A DNA stretch of 64,000 nt from positions 57,217-121,216 of the forward strand of contig JAFIGC010000001.1 of NCBI GenBank assembly GCA_020831635.1, written 5' to 3'. Source of the stretch: Verrucomicrobiota bacterium. Its GTDB lineage: Bacteria > Verrucomicrobiota > Kiritimatiellia > SS1-B-03-39 > UBA6053. Made by a program: the position numbers and the translations under genes. The notes under the pieces are model-generated. The model was not told where the DNA came from, made no database searches, and was given only the letters and a program-made list of their open reading frames with translations. Positions 55,001 to 63,842 of this stretch are shown here, piece by piece. The stretch's first letter is position 1. Each line of letters opens with the position of its first letter.

Positions 55001-58000
55001 TGGTCAGCCGCAGTCGTTGAGTCTACCCGAAACCCGCACCGCCGAATTCCGGATTCTTTATGTCGGCTTTCCCGCCCCGTCCGTGAATTGGTACAAAGCG
55101 GGAACCGGAGCCTTGGGGATCACGGGGGACAAGCTGGTGCTGGAAAATATCAGCCCCTCTGACGCCGGAGACTATTATGCCGTGGTCACCAACAGCGAAG
55201 GCACCGACACCAGCAACATCGCCACCTTGACGGTCACCGATCCGCCCCCCGCCGCCCCCACCGATCTGGTGGCCGTGGCCCTCGGCACCTCGGAAATTGA
55301 ACTCACATGGACCGACAACGCCGACGACGAGGAGGCCTACCTGATTTACCGCTCCGCATCGGCCACCGGTCCCTGGGCCTTGGCGCACACCGCCGCAGCC
55401 GAGGTCACCGAATACGTGGACAGCAACCTACCGGAAAGCACCACCTTCTATTACTATGTCAGCGCTGTGAACGAAAAAGGCGAGAGCAATCCCAGCAATA
55501 TCGCCGAGGAAACCACGCTGACTTCCCCGCAGGACGTGGAAATCACCCTCCAGCCGGTGACCACCGGCGCCACCGTCGGCCAGTCTGCCAGCCTGACCGT
55601 GGAAGCCACCGGCTATCCCGCGCCCGCCTTTCAATGGCGGAAAGACGGCGTGGACATTCCCGGCGCAAACGCCGCTACCTTCATCCTCGAAAGCGCGACG
55701 CTGTCCGATCACGGCACCTACACCGTACACGTGTCCAACATGCAAAGCGAAGTGGAGTCCGCGCCCGCCATGATCGTGGTCACCGAACCCTTTCCCTTCG
55801 CCATCAATCCACTCCACGTCATCAATGGCGGAACCGTCAGCGAAAACGACGGCACGTACACAATGAGCCGCTCCGGAACCGATGTCTTTCAGGGCATCGT
55901 CTCCAATTTCCAGGAGGTTCCCCTGTTGGAAACGGGGGACTATGTGGAGTTGAGTTTCAGCCTGCGATCCAACACCGGCAACAATTCAGGACGAAGCATC
56001 GGCTTTGGGTTTTTCCACGGTCCGAATGTCACGGGCAATGCCCAAACCATGGTGACCGATCTTTGGGAAGGCTACCTGCACCAGCCCGGCTCCCGCAGTA
56101 GCGCGGGGAACATGTCCTATGGGTTGGCCCGTCAAGGGGCTGGGCCCATTGGCCTGATGGATTACGCGGGGGGAGGGACGGCGCTGGATGGCGTGAACCA
56201 CGCCGCAAATATGAGCGGACTCAATCAGACGGTCCTTACCCCCGTAACCCTGCGTCTGGAGCGAATGAATTCCACGCAGATTCGACTTCGCAGTGTGTTC
56301 ACCACCCCCGATTCCAACCGCAACGGAAGCGGAACCCACAACGGCATCGCCTGGAGTTTTTCCACCGTGGATGGCGTGTGCACGGTCAACAGCACCTTCC
56401 CGGTTGCGAACGGACCCGAGGTGTTCAACGGCTTCGCAATCGCCACCCGCGGCAACTGGGTTCTGCAGGTGCACAGTATCAGCACCAACGTGGACCTGGA
56501 GGCCCCGGCGCTGCCCCCACCCGCCCCGGAAAACCTCATCGCCACCGCCATCTCCGGGAGTCAGATCGACTTGGCTTGGACCGATCCGACCGATCTGTCG
56601 GATCCGACGGATGGTTTTCGCATCGAGCGCTCCGCCGATGGCAACTCCGGCTGGGCCCTGCTGGACACCGTAACCGGGACTGGCTACAGCGACACGGGGC
56701 TCACGGGCGGCAGTACTTGGTATTACCGGGTGATCGCCGAACGCGACGGCATCAGCAGCGCGCCCTCCACCGTGGTTTCCGCCACCACCCCCGCCGATCC
56801 CGCCCCGCCGGTGATCACCCAACACCCACAGTCGCAAACCGTGGGCGAAGGGGAAAACGCCACCTTCACCGTGACCGCGACCGGCAATCCCGCGCCTTCG
56901 TTCCAGTGGCGCAAAAACGGCGACGATCTGGGCGGCCAAACAACCGACACCCTGAACCTCATCGATGTGGGCAGCACCGATGCCGCCAACTACACCGTCT
57001 TTGTGTTCAACGGTGTCGGTGACGGCGTGGAGAGCGATGTGGCCACCCTCACCGTGACCGCCCCGCCGCCTCCCGCGCCCACAGACCTTCAGGCCACCGC
57101 AGTTGATTACGACCAGATCGACTTAATTTGGACGGATCCGACCGATCCGTCGGATCCGACCGATGGATTCCGCATCGAGCGTTCCGCCGACGGCACCGGC
57201 AATTGGATTACCCTCACCACCGTCACCGGCACCGAACACAGCGACACCGGCATTGCCGCGGAAAGTACCTGGCACTACCGCGTCATTGCCCTGCGCGACG
57301 GATTGGAAAGCGAACCCTCCAACGTCGCCTCGGCCACCACCCCGGCCGCGCCCGCCGCGCCGGTGATCACGTCACAGCCCCAATCGCAATCCGCTTTTGA
57401 AGGGGCCAACGTCACCTTCGGCGTCACCGCCACCGGCAATCCCGCGCCGACCTATCAGTGGCGCAAAGGTGGGGAAGATCTCCCCGATGCCACGGACAGC
57501 ACCCTTACGCTCAACAGTGTTACCTTTGGCGATGCCGGCAACTACACCGTGTTCGTGGACAACGGCATTGGTGACGGCGTGGAGAGCGATGTGGCGGTAC
57601 TAACGGTGAATGAAGCTGGCAATCTACTCATTTATGAGGGCTTCGACTACGACATCTCCCTCACAAACTTGGACGGTCAGCCGCCCACGGGCGAAGGTCT
57701 CGCTGAAACCTGGTCGCAACGGCATATCGGTCCAGGCGAAAGCAACGTGGTCGCAGGGCTCGAGTTCGGACCTCTGGTCGTCAGCGGCAACGCCTTTCAG
57801 TTGCTCGGAGACCGTCTTACCAGTGGCAGCGACCGCTTTAATGTGGTCTCGATTCCCGTGGAAGCCACCACAAATGCGAACACACTCTGGAGCAGTCATT
57901 TGGTGGAGTTCCGGGTACGAGATGAAAACCAAGGCCGCAACAGCACCAACCCTGACGCCCGTTGGCAAGATCGGGTGGGCTTTTTCCCCGATCAAATGTC

Positions 58001-59078
58001 ACGAACGGACACCCCCCGGATCGGTTTTTCCGCAACCGGGGACGGATCAACCAGTGAAGGGCGCGTCGCTTTGGCGGGCGGCAATACGGATGGGGGATCG
58101 GCGCTTGTTTTCGGCGAACCCCATATGATCATCGGCAAGGTCACTGGCATGCATGACAATGGCACCGGGGTCACCAAAACCGCCACCATGTGGGTGCTGA
58201 ACCTCGCCGACTTCGAGGCCTTTGTGGCCGAGGGGCGCACCGAGTCCGCACTCGCAACCCATCATCGCTACCAACTCACCCGCACCGTCACCAACGACAC
58301 CGAACTCAGCCTCAGCGGTCAACACCTTAACCTGCACACCCTCGATTGGAACACCCGCAACTTCTTCCCCGTGTACGACGAAGTTCGTTGGGGCGTGGAC
58401 CTGCAATCCGTCACGCCCGTGGTGCAAACCGGACCGGATGCCCCAGAAATCACCGCCCAGCCCCAGAGCCAGACCGTGTACGCCACCCAAAGCGCGACCC
58501 TGAGCGTGAGCGCCACCGGTGAAAATCTCGTCTACCAGTGGTTCAAAGGCGAAGACGAAGTGAGTGGTGCGACCGCAGCCAGCCTCGTCTTCGATCCGGT
58601 CGAGGAATCGGATGCAGGCGATTATCAGGTCGTGGTGAGCAACGCGGGTGGCGATGTGCCGTCCGGAGTGGCCACGCTCACGGTTCTGCCCGAGGACCAC
58701 TCCAGCAACGACGCCGATGTGCCCGATCTCTGGGCTGCGGAATATTTTGAAGAAGGGGAGGAACTCCCGCTCACCGTCGACAAGGGCGGGGTGCAGGTGC
58801 CGCTCCGCACCGTGTACATTTGGGGACTCGATCCGACCGATCCGCAACAGGTTTTCGAAGTCATCGCTCCGCAGCTCAACGGTGGCGGCATGACCCTCAG
58901 CGGCATCCACACCGTTCCCGGTCGCCGATACCGCCTGCAATTCAGCGATGATCTCACCGATACCGACGCGTGGACCGATCTCGGCGACGAAATCGACGGC
59001 AACGGGGACACCCTGGACTTCAACGACCCCAACCCCGCCAACCATCGCGTCTACCGCATACGGGTTAGAAAGCCATAA
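52050..59078 (+). CDS. Giant secreted metzincin-like protein with PKD, PA14, Ig and FN3 modules and the shared C-terminal domain
   Basis: Signal peptide MKKLMFLTAVFSFLSSPAFAQ; VTLHEWGHNWGVYHANAW (HExxHxxGxxH) with downstream WCVMGGNS; PKD FDWDFGDDT; PA14 LRYTYYEGVYNQLPNW...YTFTLRSRDGSRLYIGD; repeated QPQSQ...FQWRKNG Ig and FN3 units. Confidence 0.87.
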   Translation: MKKLMFLTAVFSFLSSPAFAQLTFSPNTPPAQLTPPTETYHHFASHQKGPKTVLVMLVRPSDAPAWTDPPAFATLNSQLDDASQRYYSASYHQTWFGPKRLNSHDIPRLVVTQVLNLPKTADEYRASFWTLQNDCLAAVRAQGGQWNGGSLDPNNFDRWVPMSNVKMISSTGLAYVGGRFAWVGHSLTGGVTLHEWGHNWGVYHANAWTVPEGEHPRSTAGHNSEYQDGWCVMGGNSANVMFNPQFRLDLGFLERSRGEALDVSGSGTYRIHNYVHADRRQNDSLVRALVIPMANFTANNRLILGFGHTTGTDGGWGRSDYNRNAVTVHSKLSSGSNRIDTTPFSRPGSEDRNDSSIKIGRTYSEGPNVNGTQMYGGFHITPVLRGSTVVNGQTHEWIEVVVNYENDIQNNQPPTASFPQTLLTGVEPGVPYELTVTASDPDGDSLAFDWDFGDDTYNIVNSGTQTKTWDTAGVYLVTVTVSDMKGGTDTAEMWVNVGNVPFRAPENPAQTLSGLRYTYYEGVYNQLPNWGNLLPVKQGTVANLSLEPRNRNSNFAFVYEGYVEVPADDVYTFTLRSRDGSRLYIGDSLLMNNDGLQSLASPVSGNIPLNAGKHRIRVEMFNRDGNATLGLEWSTLSMASTEIPDAAFFQEDPVDLAPPAVSITYPTPGMLSIVGSDIEIAANATSEYGIDRVVFFIGSAYLGEDSTLPYSLDWTNLPVGSFFITAVAYDTLGNFTVSDSVLLDVTSPIQRDSIGINFLGTYGTNGSLASTDQAGAFFMQAHWNNAPQGNIGETWDATVNNLKDRDGEVTSSWTRYRSRNHANHSPSGSTLVDNSTTNGRLMYGGLRVRGDTAGPVVEVGNIPFDNYDVFVYFDHHESDVRDVSPNEYVLIPNGESPMPSIWGHNSLVAGDGVGDYPNYDTWVGFKESTATGPNSPVDERLGNYIIFRDVSASMFRLEANNNGSAINAVQIVSTAENPTEPMIYGQPQSLSLPETRTAEFRILYVGFPAPSVNWYKAGTGALGITGDKLVLENISPSDAGDYYAVVTNSEGTDTSNIATLTVTDPPPAAPTDLVAVALGTSEIELTWTDNADDEEAYLIYRSASATGPWALAHTAAAEVTEYVDSNLPESTTFYYYVSAVNEKGESNPSNIAEETTLTSPQDVEITLQPVTTGATVGQSASLTVEATGYPAPAFQWRKDGVDIPGANAATFILESATLSDHGTYTVHVSNMQSEVESAPAMIVVTEPFPFAINPLHVINGGTVSENDGTYTMSRSGTDVFQGIVSNFQEVPLLETGDYVELSFSLRSNTGNNSGRSIGFGFFHGPNVTGNAQTMVTDLWEGYLHQPGSRSSAGNMSYGLARQGAGPIGLMDYAGGGTALDGVNHAANMSGLNQTVLTPVTLRLERMNSTQIRLRSVFTTPDSNRNGSGTHNGIAWSFSTVDGVCTVNSTFPVANGPEVFNGFAIATRGNWVLQVHSISTNVDLEAPALPPPAPENLIATAISGSQIDLAWTDPTDLSDPTDGFRIERSADGNSGWALLDTVTGTGYSDTGLTGGSTWYYRVIAERDGISSAPSTVVSATTPADPAPPVITQHPQSQTVGEGENATFTVTATGNPAPSFQWRKNGDDLGGQTTDTLNLIDVGSTDAANYTVFVFNGVGDGVESDVATLTVTAPPPPAPTDLQATAVDYDQIDLIWTDPTDPSDPTDGFRIERSADGTGNWITLTTVTGTEHSDTGIAAESTWHYRVIALRDGLESEPSNVASATTPAAPAAPVITSQPQSQSAFEGANVTFGVTATGNPAPTYQWRKGGEDLPDATDSTLTLNSVTFGDAGNYTVFVDNGIGDGVESDVAVLTVNEAGNLLIYEGFDYDISLTNLDGQPPTGEGLAETWSQRHIGPGESNVVAGLEFGPLVVSGNAFQLLGDRLTSGSDRFNVVSIPVEATTNANTLWSSHLVEFRVRDENQGRNSTNPDARWQDRVGFFPDQMSRTDTPRIGFSATGDGSTSEGRVALAGGNTDGGSALVFGEPHMIIGKVTGMHDNGTGVTKTATMWVLNLADFEAFVAEGRTESALATHHRYQLTRTVTNDTELSLSGQHLNLHTLDWNTRNFFPVYDEVRWGVDLQSVTPVVQTGPDAPEITAQPQSQTVYATQSATLSVSATGENLVYQWFKGEDEVSGATAASLVFDPVEESDAGDYQVVVSNAGGDVPSGVATLTVLPEDHSSNDADVPDLWAAEYFEEGEELPLTVDKGGVQVPLRTVYIWGLDPTDPQQVFEVIAPQLNGGGMTLSGIHTVPGRRYRLQFSDDLTDTDAWTDLGDEIDGNGDTLDFNDPNPANHRVYRIRVRKP

Positions 59079-59080
59079 TT

Positions 59081-59115
59081 TTCAACATTCGAAATTGCTC
59101 GTTCGAGGTTCGACG
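59081..59115. repeat. Degenerate heptanucleotide repeat (TTCRANN)
   Basis: TTCAACA TTCGAAA TTGCTCG TTCGAGG TTCGACG; contains the aat stop codon. Confidence 0.6.
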
Positions 59116-59765
59116 GTTGCTTTCACGGCATCTTTCCGCATAAGCTCAAAATCGCATCTATCGATTTCAATCGCCCCCATGGCTTCCATGTGCGGGGTGA
59201 GTTGTTGGATGTCCAGAAAGCGGTGTCCCCTTGTTTCGAGGTGATCGACGAGGGCGCGGATGGCGGCTTTGCCGGCGTTGGGACGGCGGTGAAACATGCT
59301 TTCCCCGGAAAACATGAACCCGCTGTCGATGCCGTAGAGTCCGCCTGCCAATTCGCCATCCTGCCAGACTTCGACGCTGCGGGCGAACCCCAGCCGGTGG
59401 GCGGCGGTGTAGGCGTTGACCATTTTGGGGTGGATCCAGGTCTCGTGACCATGGTAATGGGCGCAGGTTTGAATGACTTCAGGAAAGGCTTGGTCGAACG
59501 TGATTTCAAAGGACGCGCGGTTGAGTTGACGTCGAGTGCTTTTCCCCAGGCGGAAGCGCTCGAAAGGGAGGATGCCGCGCACGGAGGGCGCCAGCCAAGG
59601 GAAAAGGTCTTCGTCTTCGCCGGGCCAAGGGAAAATGCCGAGGGGATAGCCCGCGCGGAGAGCTTCCACGGGCACCTCTGAAGAGATCCAAACCAACTCA
59701 TCCTCCGGATGGAGTTCACGCAGTCGCTGCTGAAAGAAGGATTGGAATTTTTCGAGGATGGTCAT
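59082..59765 (-). CDS. aat: Leucyl/phenylalanyl-tRNA-protein transferase
   Basis: AGYPLGIFPWPGEDEDLFPWLAPSVRGILPFERFRLGKSTRRQL...GGLYGIDSGFMFSGESMFHRRPNAGKAAIRAL. Confidence 0.92.
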   Translation of the reverse strand: MTILEKFQSFFQQRLRELHPEDELVWISSEVPVEALRAGYPLGIFPWPGEDEDLFPWLAPSVRGILPFERFRLGKSTRRQLNRASFEITFDQAFPEVIQTCAHYHGHETWIHPKMVNAYTAAHRLGFARSVEVWQDGELAGGLYGIDSGFMFSGESMFHRRPNAGKAAIRALVDHLETRGHRFLDIQQLTPHMEAMGAIEIDRCDFELMRKDAVKATVEPRTSNFEC

Positions 59766-59802
59766 TTGCAGAAATGAAAATAGATGGTATAGTGAAAGCC
59801 TT

Positions 59803-60228
59803 ATGGATAAACAAACATTAATCAACAACCTGAACAGCGATCTCGCGGGCGAATTGTCCGCGATTACCCAATACACGGTTTATGCGGCCAAAGCAAATGG
59901 TCCTTACCGTCCGCAACTTTCCCAATTCTTTTTGGCGGAAGTGCCGGACGAGCAGGCCCACGCCCAATTCCTGGCCAACAAGATCGTGGCCTTGGGGGGC
60001 GAGCCCACCACCGTGGCCCGGGAAGTCCCGCCCGCACACAACAACCGCGAACTGGTGGAAGGCGTGCTCAAAGCGGAAAAGCAAGCCATCGCCGACTACA
60101 CGCAACGAGCCAAAGAAGCCGAGGCATTCGGGGACAAGGGGCTTGCCGTGCGGTTGGAGGATATGGTGGCCGATGAAAGCGGACATGCCGAGGAAGTGGC
60201 GCGCATTCTTGAGGATTGGCCCTTATAG
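59803..60228 (+). CDS. Ferritin-like/bacterioferritin-type protein
   Basis: MDKQTLINNLNSDLAGELSAITQYTVYAAKANG...FLAEVPDEQAHAQFLANKIVALGGEPTT...DESGHAEEVARIL. Confidence 0.82.
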   Translation: MDKQTLINNLNSDLAGELSAITQYTVYAAKANGPYRPQLSQFFLAEVPDEQAHAQFLANKIVALGGEPTTVAREVPPAHNNRELVEGVLKAEKQAIADYTQRAKEAEAFGDKGLAVRLEDMVADESGHAEEVARILEDWPL

Positions 60229-61134
60229 GAGTCCCGCCCTTGCCAATACATCCCGGGCCATTCTCAGACTGGCTTGGTCAATCATGGAGCCTCCGATCGC
60301 GGCGGCTCCTTTTTTTTCGGTTTTTGCCTGTTCCCAGGTTTCGATGACCTGTCGGGCGCGGGCGATTTCGTCTTCGTCTGGGGAGAAGATCTGGTTGAGG
60401 ATGTCGATCTGAGCGGGGTGGATGGCCCATTTTCCGTCAAACCCGAGGGCCCGGCTTCGCAGGGCGGCGATGCGGGTGGCTTCGGGATCGCGGAAATTGC
60501 CGTGGGGGGCGTCGATGACCTGAAGTCCGGCGGCTTTGCCACACATGATGAGACGGGCGTAGACGAAATGCAGGGGATCGCCGGGGTAGACGCCGTCGTT
60601 TTCCCCGTGTCCGGAGACTGAGGTCAGGGGCATGTTGATGCTGGCGGAATAGTCGGCGATGCCGAAGACCAGGCAACGCAGCCGGGGGGAGGCGGCGGCG
60701 ATGGCGTCGGCGTCCCGCAGGGCTTTGGCGCTTTCGATGATGGCTTCTATGCCAATGGGTCGGTCGAATCCGGCTTCCGTTTCCAGGCTGGTCAACAGAC
60801 GGTCCACGAAATGAATGTCGGCGGCGCTTTCGACTTTGGGAATGACCACGGTGTCCAGTTGGTTCCCGGCGGCGGGAATGATTTCCAGCAAGTCGCGCAG
60901 GGCGTAGGGGGTGTCGACCGGGTTGACGCGCAGGGTGAGGGTTTTGTCGCCCCAATCCAAATTCGCCAGCGAATTCACGATTGTCGCGCGTCCGCCCGCT
61001 TTTTCGTCGGGCGGACAACTGTCCTCCAAATCCAGCATGATTACGTCGGCGGCACATTGGGCGGCCTTTTGGTGCATGGTTTCCCGGTGTCCGGGAACGG
61101 AAAGGATACTGCGTCGGCGTTGGATGGGGGTCAT
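60223..61134 (-). CDS. HpcH/HpaI aldolase / CitE-like lyase family protein
   Basis: RRRSILSVPGHRETMHQKAAQCAADVIMLDLEDSCPPDEKAGGRATIV...RVNPVDTPYALRDLLEI...GFDGKWAIHPAQIDILNQIFSP. Confidence 0.88.
   Translation of the reverse strand: MTPIQRRRSILSVPGHRETMHQKAAQCAADVIMLDLEDSCPPDEKAGGRATIVNSLANLDWGDKTLTLRVNPVDTPYALRDLLEIIPAAGNQLDTVVIPKVESAADIHFVDRLLTSLETEAGFDRPIGIEAIIESAKALRDADAIAAASPRLRCLVFGIADYSASINMPLTSVSGHGENDGVYPGDPLHFVYARLIMCGKAAGLQVIDAPHGNFRDPEATRIAALRSRALGFDGKWAIHPAQIDILNQIFSPDEDEIARARQVIETWEQAKTEKKGAAAIGGSMIDQASLRMARDVLARAGLL
60286..60317 (+). terminator. Rho-independent terminator candidate for the ferritin-like gene
   Basis: GGAGCC-tccgatcgcggc-GGCTCC followed by T8; lies inside the 3' part of the opposite-strand CitE-like gene. 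Confidence 0.55.
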
Positions 61135-63842
61135 GAGGCGGTTTTCCCGGCGTTTCGTTTGCGGATGATCGCTTTTTCAATTTCCACGGCAATGAACACC
61201 AGCAGACCCGTGGCCAGCATGGGCAACCAGGTGACCGCGGCCAGGGGACGGGATCCGAACCAGGTGTTCATGTAGGGGAAATACGTGAAGAACATCTGCG
61301 CCATCACCACCGAGCCAATGGCATAGGCGATGTAGGGATTGGCGGTAAGGAGATCCCGGCGCAGGGAGGATTCGAACATGAATCGGCTGTTGAGCAGATA
61401 AAAGATCTGCCCGAATATCAGGGTCCCCACGGCGGCGGTTTGGGCGTTTTCCACCCCTTGCGTGGATTTGACCCAGAAAAACACCGCCAGGGTGGCCAAC
61501 ATGATGAGCACGGACACAAAGCCGATCCGCCACAGGAAAAAGCGGGGCAGCAAGGGTTCGGCGGCATTGCGGGGCGGACGCCGCATGACGTGGGCCTCCG
61601 GGGGTTCGAAGGCCAGGGCCAGTCCCAGGGTCACGGCGGTGACCATGTTTACCCACAGGACCTGCACCGGGGTGAGCGGCATGGTGAAGCCCAGCAAAAT
61701 CGCGGTGATGATGACCAAGGCTTCGGCGCCGTTGGTGGGCAGGATGAAAAGGATGGCCTTTTTAAGGTTGTCGTACACCGTACGTCCCTCTTCCACCGCC
61801 CGGGTAATGGAGGCGAAATTGTCATCGGCCAGCACCATTTCGGACACTTCTTTGGCGGCTTCCGTCCCCTTGATGCCCATGGCGATGCCCACGTTGGCGG
61901 TTTTGAGGGCGGGGGCGTCGTTGACTCCGTCCCCGGTCATGGCCACGATGTGACCCCGCGACTGCAGGGCTTTGACCAGACGCAACTTGTGCTCGGGGGT
62001 GGTGCGGGCGAAAACGTTGTTGGCTTCGGCGACATCGGGGAGGTCTTCGTCGGAAACTTTCTCCAATTCGGCGCCGCTGATGACTTTTCCTTTGCCCATC
62101 AGTCCGATTTGCTTGGCAATGGCGTCCGCGGTGAGGGCATGGTCGCCGGTGATCATTTTCACGGTGACCCCGGCGGCATGGCAGAGTCGGATCGCTTCGA
62201 TGGATTCGTCGCGGGGCGGATCGATGATGCCCGTGAGGCCGAGCATGACGAAGCCGTCCTTGACGTCGTCGAAATCGAGGGTGGATTGATCCTTGGGCAC
62301 GGATTTGACCGCGAGGGCCAGGAGGCGTTCGCCGCGGCGGGCTACGTGGTCCATGGCTTGATCCCAGTGATCGGGAGTCAGGTCCCGGTCCCCGTCGGCG
62401 CCCCGCTGTTGATGGCAGCGTTCCAAGACACGCTCGGGAGCGCCCTTGAGAAAGATCATGCGTTCGCCATCGGGGGTTTCGTGCAGGGTGGCCATGAATT
62501 TGTGATCGGACTCAAAGGGGATGGCATCGAGGCGGGGCCAGGCCGCGCTTTCTTCTTTGACTGTGAATTTGGCTTTCATTCCCAGAGCCAAAAGTGCGCC
62601 TTCGGTGGGATCTCCCTCCACGCGCCAGAGATTGTCTGTTTCGCGCAGGCGGGAATCATTGCAGAGCAGGCCCACCCGGGCCAGATCGGTGAGGGGGGCG
62701 TGGTCGGCGGGATCGATGTCCTTCACTTCGAGGGAGAAGGAGCCTTCGGGTTGATAGCCGGTGCCGGTGATTTCGAAGAGATGGTCCGCGGTGACCACGG
62801 TGGACACGGTCATTTCATTGCGGGTGAGGGTGCCGGTTTTGTCCGAACAAATCACCGAGACCGAGCCCAGGGTTTCCACGGCGGGCAAGCGGCGGATGAT
62901 GGCGTTGCGTCGGGCCATGGCCTGCACGCCAATGGCGAGGGTAATGGTCATGATCGCGGGCAAACCTTCGGGGATCGCGGCCACGGCCAGTCCGACAACG
63001 GCGAGAAAGGCTTCCGTGAAGGTGGCGCCACGAACGAAAATGGCGAAAGGCAGCACCAGGGCGGCCACGCCGAGAATCGTGTAGGTGAGCAGATGTCCGA
63101 AATGGGCCACCTGGCGGAGCAGGGGGGTTGTGAGGGAAGGAGCGGCGGAAACCAAGGCGTTGATGCGTCCGATTTCGGTGTGCGATCCGGTGCCCACCAC
63201 CACGCCTGCAGCCTGACCGTAACTGACAATGGTACCGGAATAGGCCATGGAGGCCCGGTCACCCAGGGCCGCGTTTTCTTTCACCGGGTCCGTGGACTTT
63301 TCAACCGGCAGGGATTCCCCGGTGAGAGCCGCCTCTTCCACTCGCAGGGATCGGTTTTCCACGATGCGCAGGTCGGCCGGGACCTTGTCCCCGGATTGCA
63401 GATGCACGATATCCCCGGGAACCAATTCCGTGGCCGCAATGGTTTGGGTCTCGCCGTCGCGGGTCACCGAGGCGTCGGCGGACAACATGCCGCTGATGGC
63501 GCTCAGGGCTTTTTCGGCCTTGCCCTCCTGCATGAAGCCGATGAGGGCGTTGAGAATCACCACCGCGAAAATGACCCAGGTGTCGATCCAGTGGTCGAGC
63601 AGGGCGGTGATGACGGCGGAAGCCAGAAGCACATAGATGAGCACGTTGTGGAATTGCAGGAGAAAGCGCCTCACCGGGCCGATGCGCTGGGCCTCCGGGA
63701 GTTTGTTGGGTCCGTGTTCGGCCTTGCGCTTCGCCGCTTCCTCGGTCGAGAGGCCTTTTTTGAGGTCGGTGTTTTGCTTTTTCAGGGTTTCTTCCAAGGA
63801 AACCGCGTGCCAGTTGAGGGATTGATTTTTAGTTTCGGACAT
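61131..63842 (-). CDS. Type II cation-translocating P-type ATPase (Ca2+-ATPase-like)
   Basis: SVICSDKTGTLTRNEMTVSTVV, MITGDHALTADAIAKQIG, VAMTGDGVNDAPALKTANVGIAMG. Start at MSETKNQSLNWHAVSLEETL. Confidence 0.93.
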   Translation of the reverse strand: MSETKNQSLNWHAVSLEETLKKQNTDLKKGLSTEEAAKRKAEHGPNKLPEAQRIGPVRRFLLQFHNVLIYVLLASAVITALLDHWIDTWVIFAVVILNALIGFMQEGKAEKALSAISGMLSADASVTRDGETQTIAATELVPGDIVHLQSGDKVPADLRIVENRSLRVEEAALTGESLPVEKSTDPVKENAALGDRASMAYSGTIVSYGQAAGVVVGTGSHTEIGRINALVSAAPSLTTPLLRQVAHFGHLLTYTILGVAALVLPFAIFVRGATFTEAFLAVVGLAVAAIPEGLPAIMTITLAIGVQAMARRNAIIRRLPAVETLGSVSVICSDKTGTLTRNEMTVSTVVTADHLFEITGTGYQPEGSFSLEVKDIDPADHAPLTDLARVGLLCNDSRLRETDNLWRVEGDPTEGALLALGMKAKFTVKEESAAWPRLDAIPFESDHKFMATLHETPDGERMIFLKGAPERVLERCHQQRGADGDRDLTPDHWDQAMDHVARRGERLLALAVKSVPKDQSTLDFDDVKDGFVMLGLTGIIDPPRDESIEAIRLCHAAGVTVKMITGDHALTADAIAKQIGLMGKGKVISGAELEKVSDEDLPDVAEANNVFARTTPEHKLRLVKALQSRGHIVAMTGDGVNDAPALKTANVGIAMGIKGTEAAKEVSEMVLADDNFASITRAVEEGRTVYDNLKKAILFILPTNGAEALVIITAILLGFTMPLTPVQVLWVNMVTAVTLGLALAFEPPEAHVMRRPPRNAAEPLLPRFFLWRIGFVSVLIMLATLAVFFWVKSTQGVENAQTAAVGTLIFGQIFYLLNSRFMFESSLRRDLLTANPYIAYAIGSVVMAQMFFTYFPYMNTWFGSRPLAAVTWLPMLATGLLVFIAVEIEKAIIRKRNAGKTAS

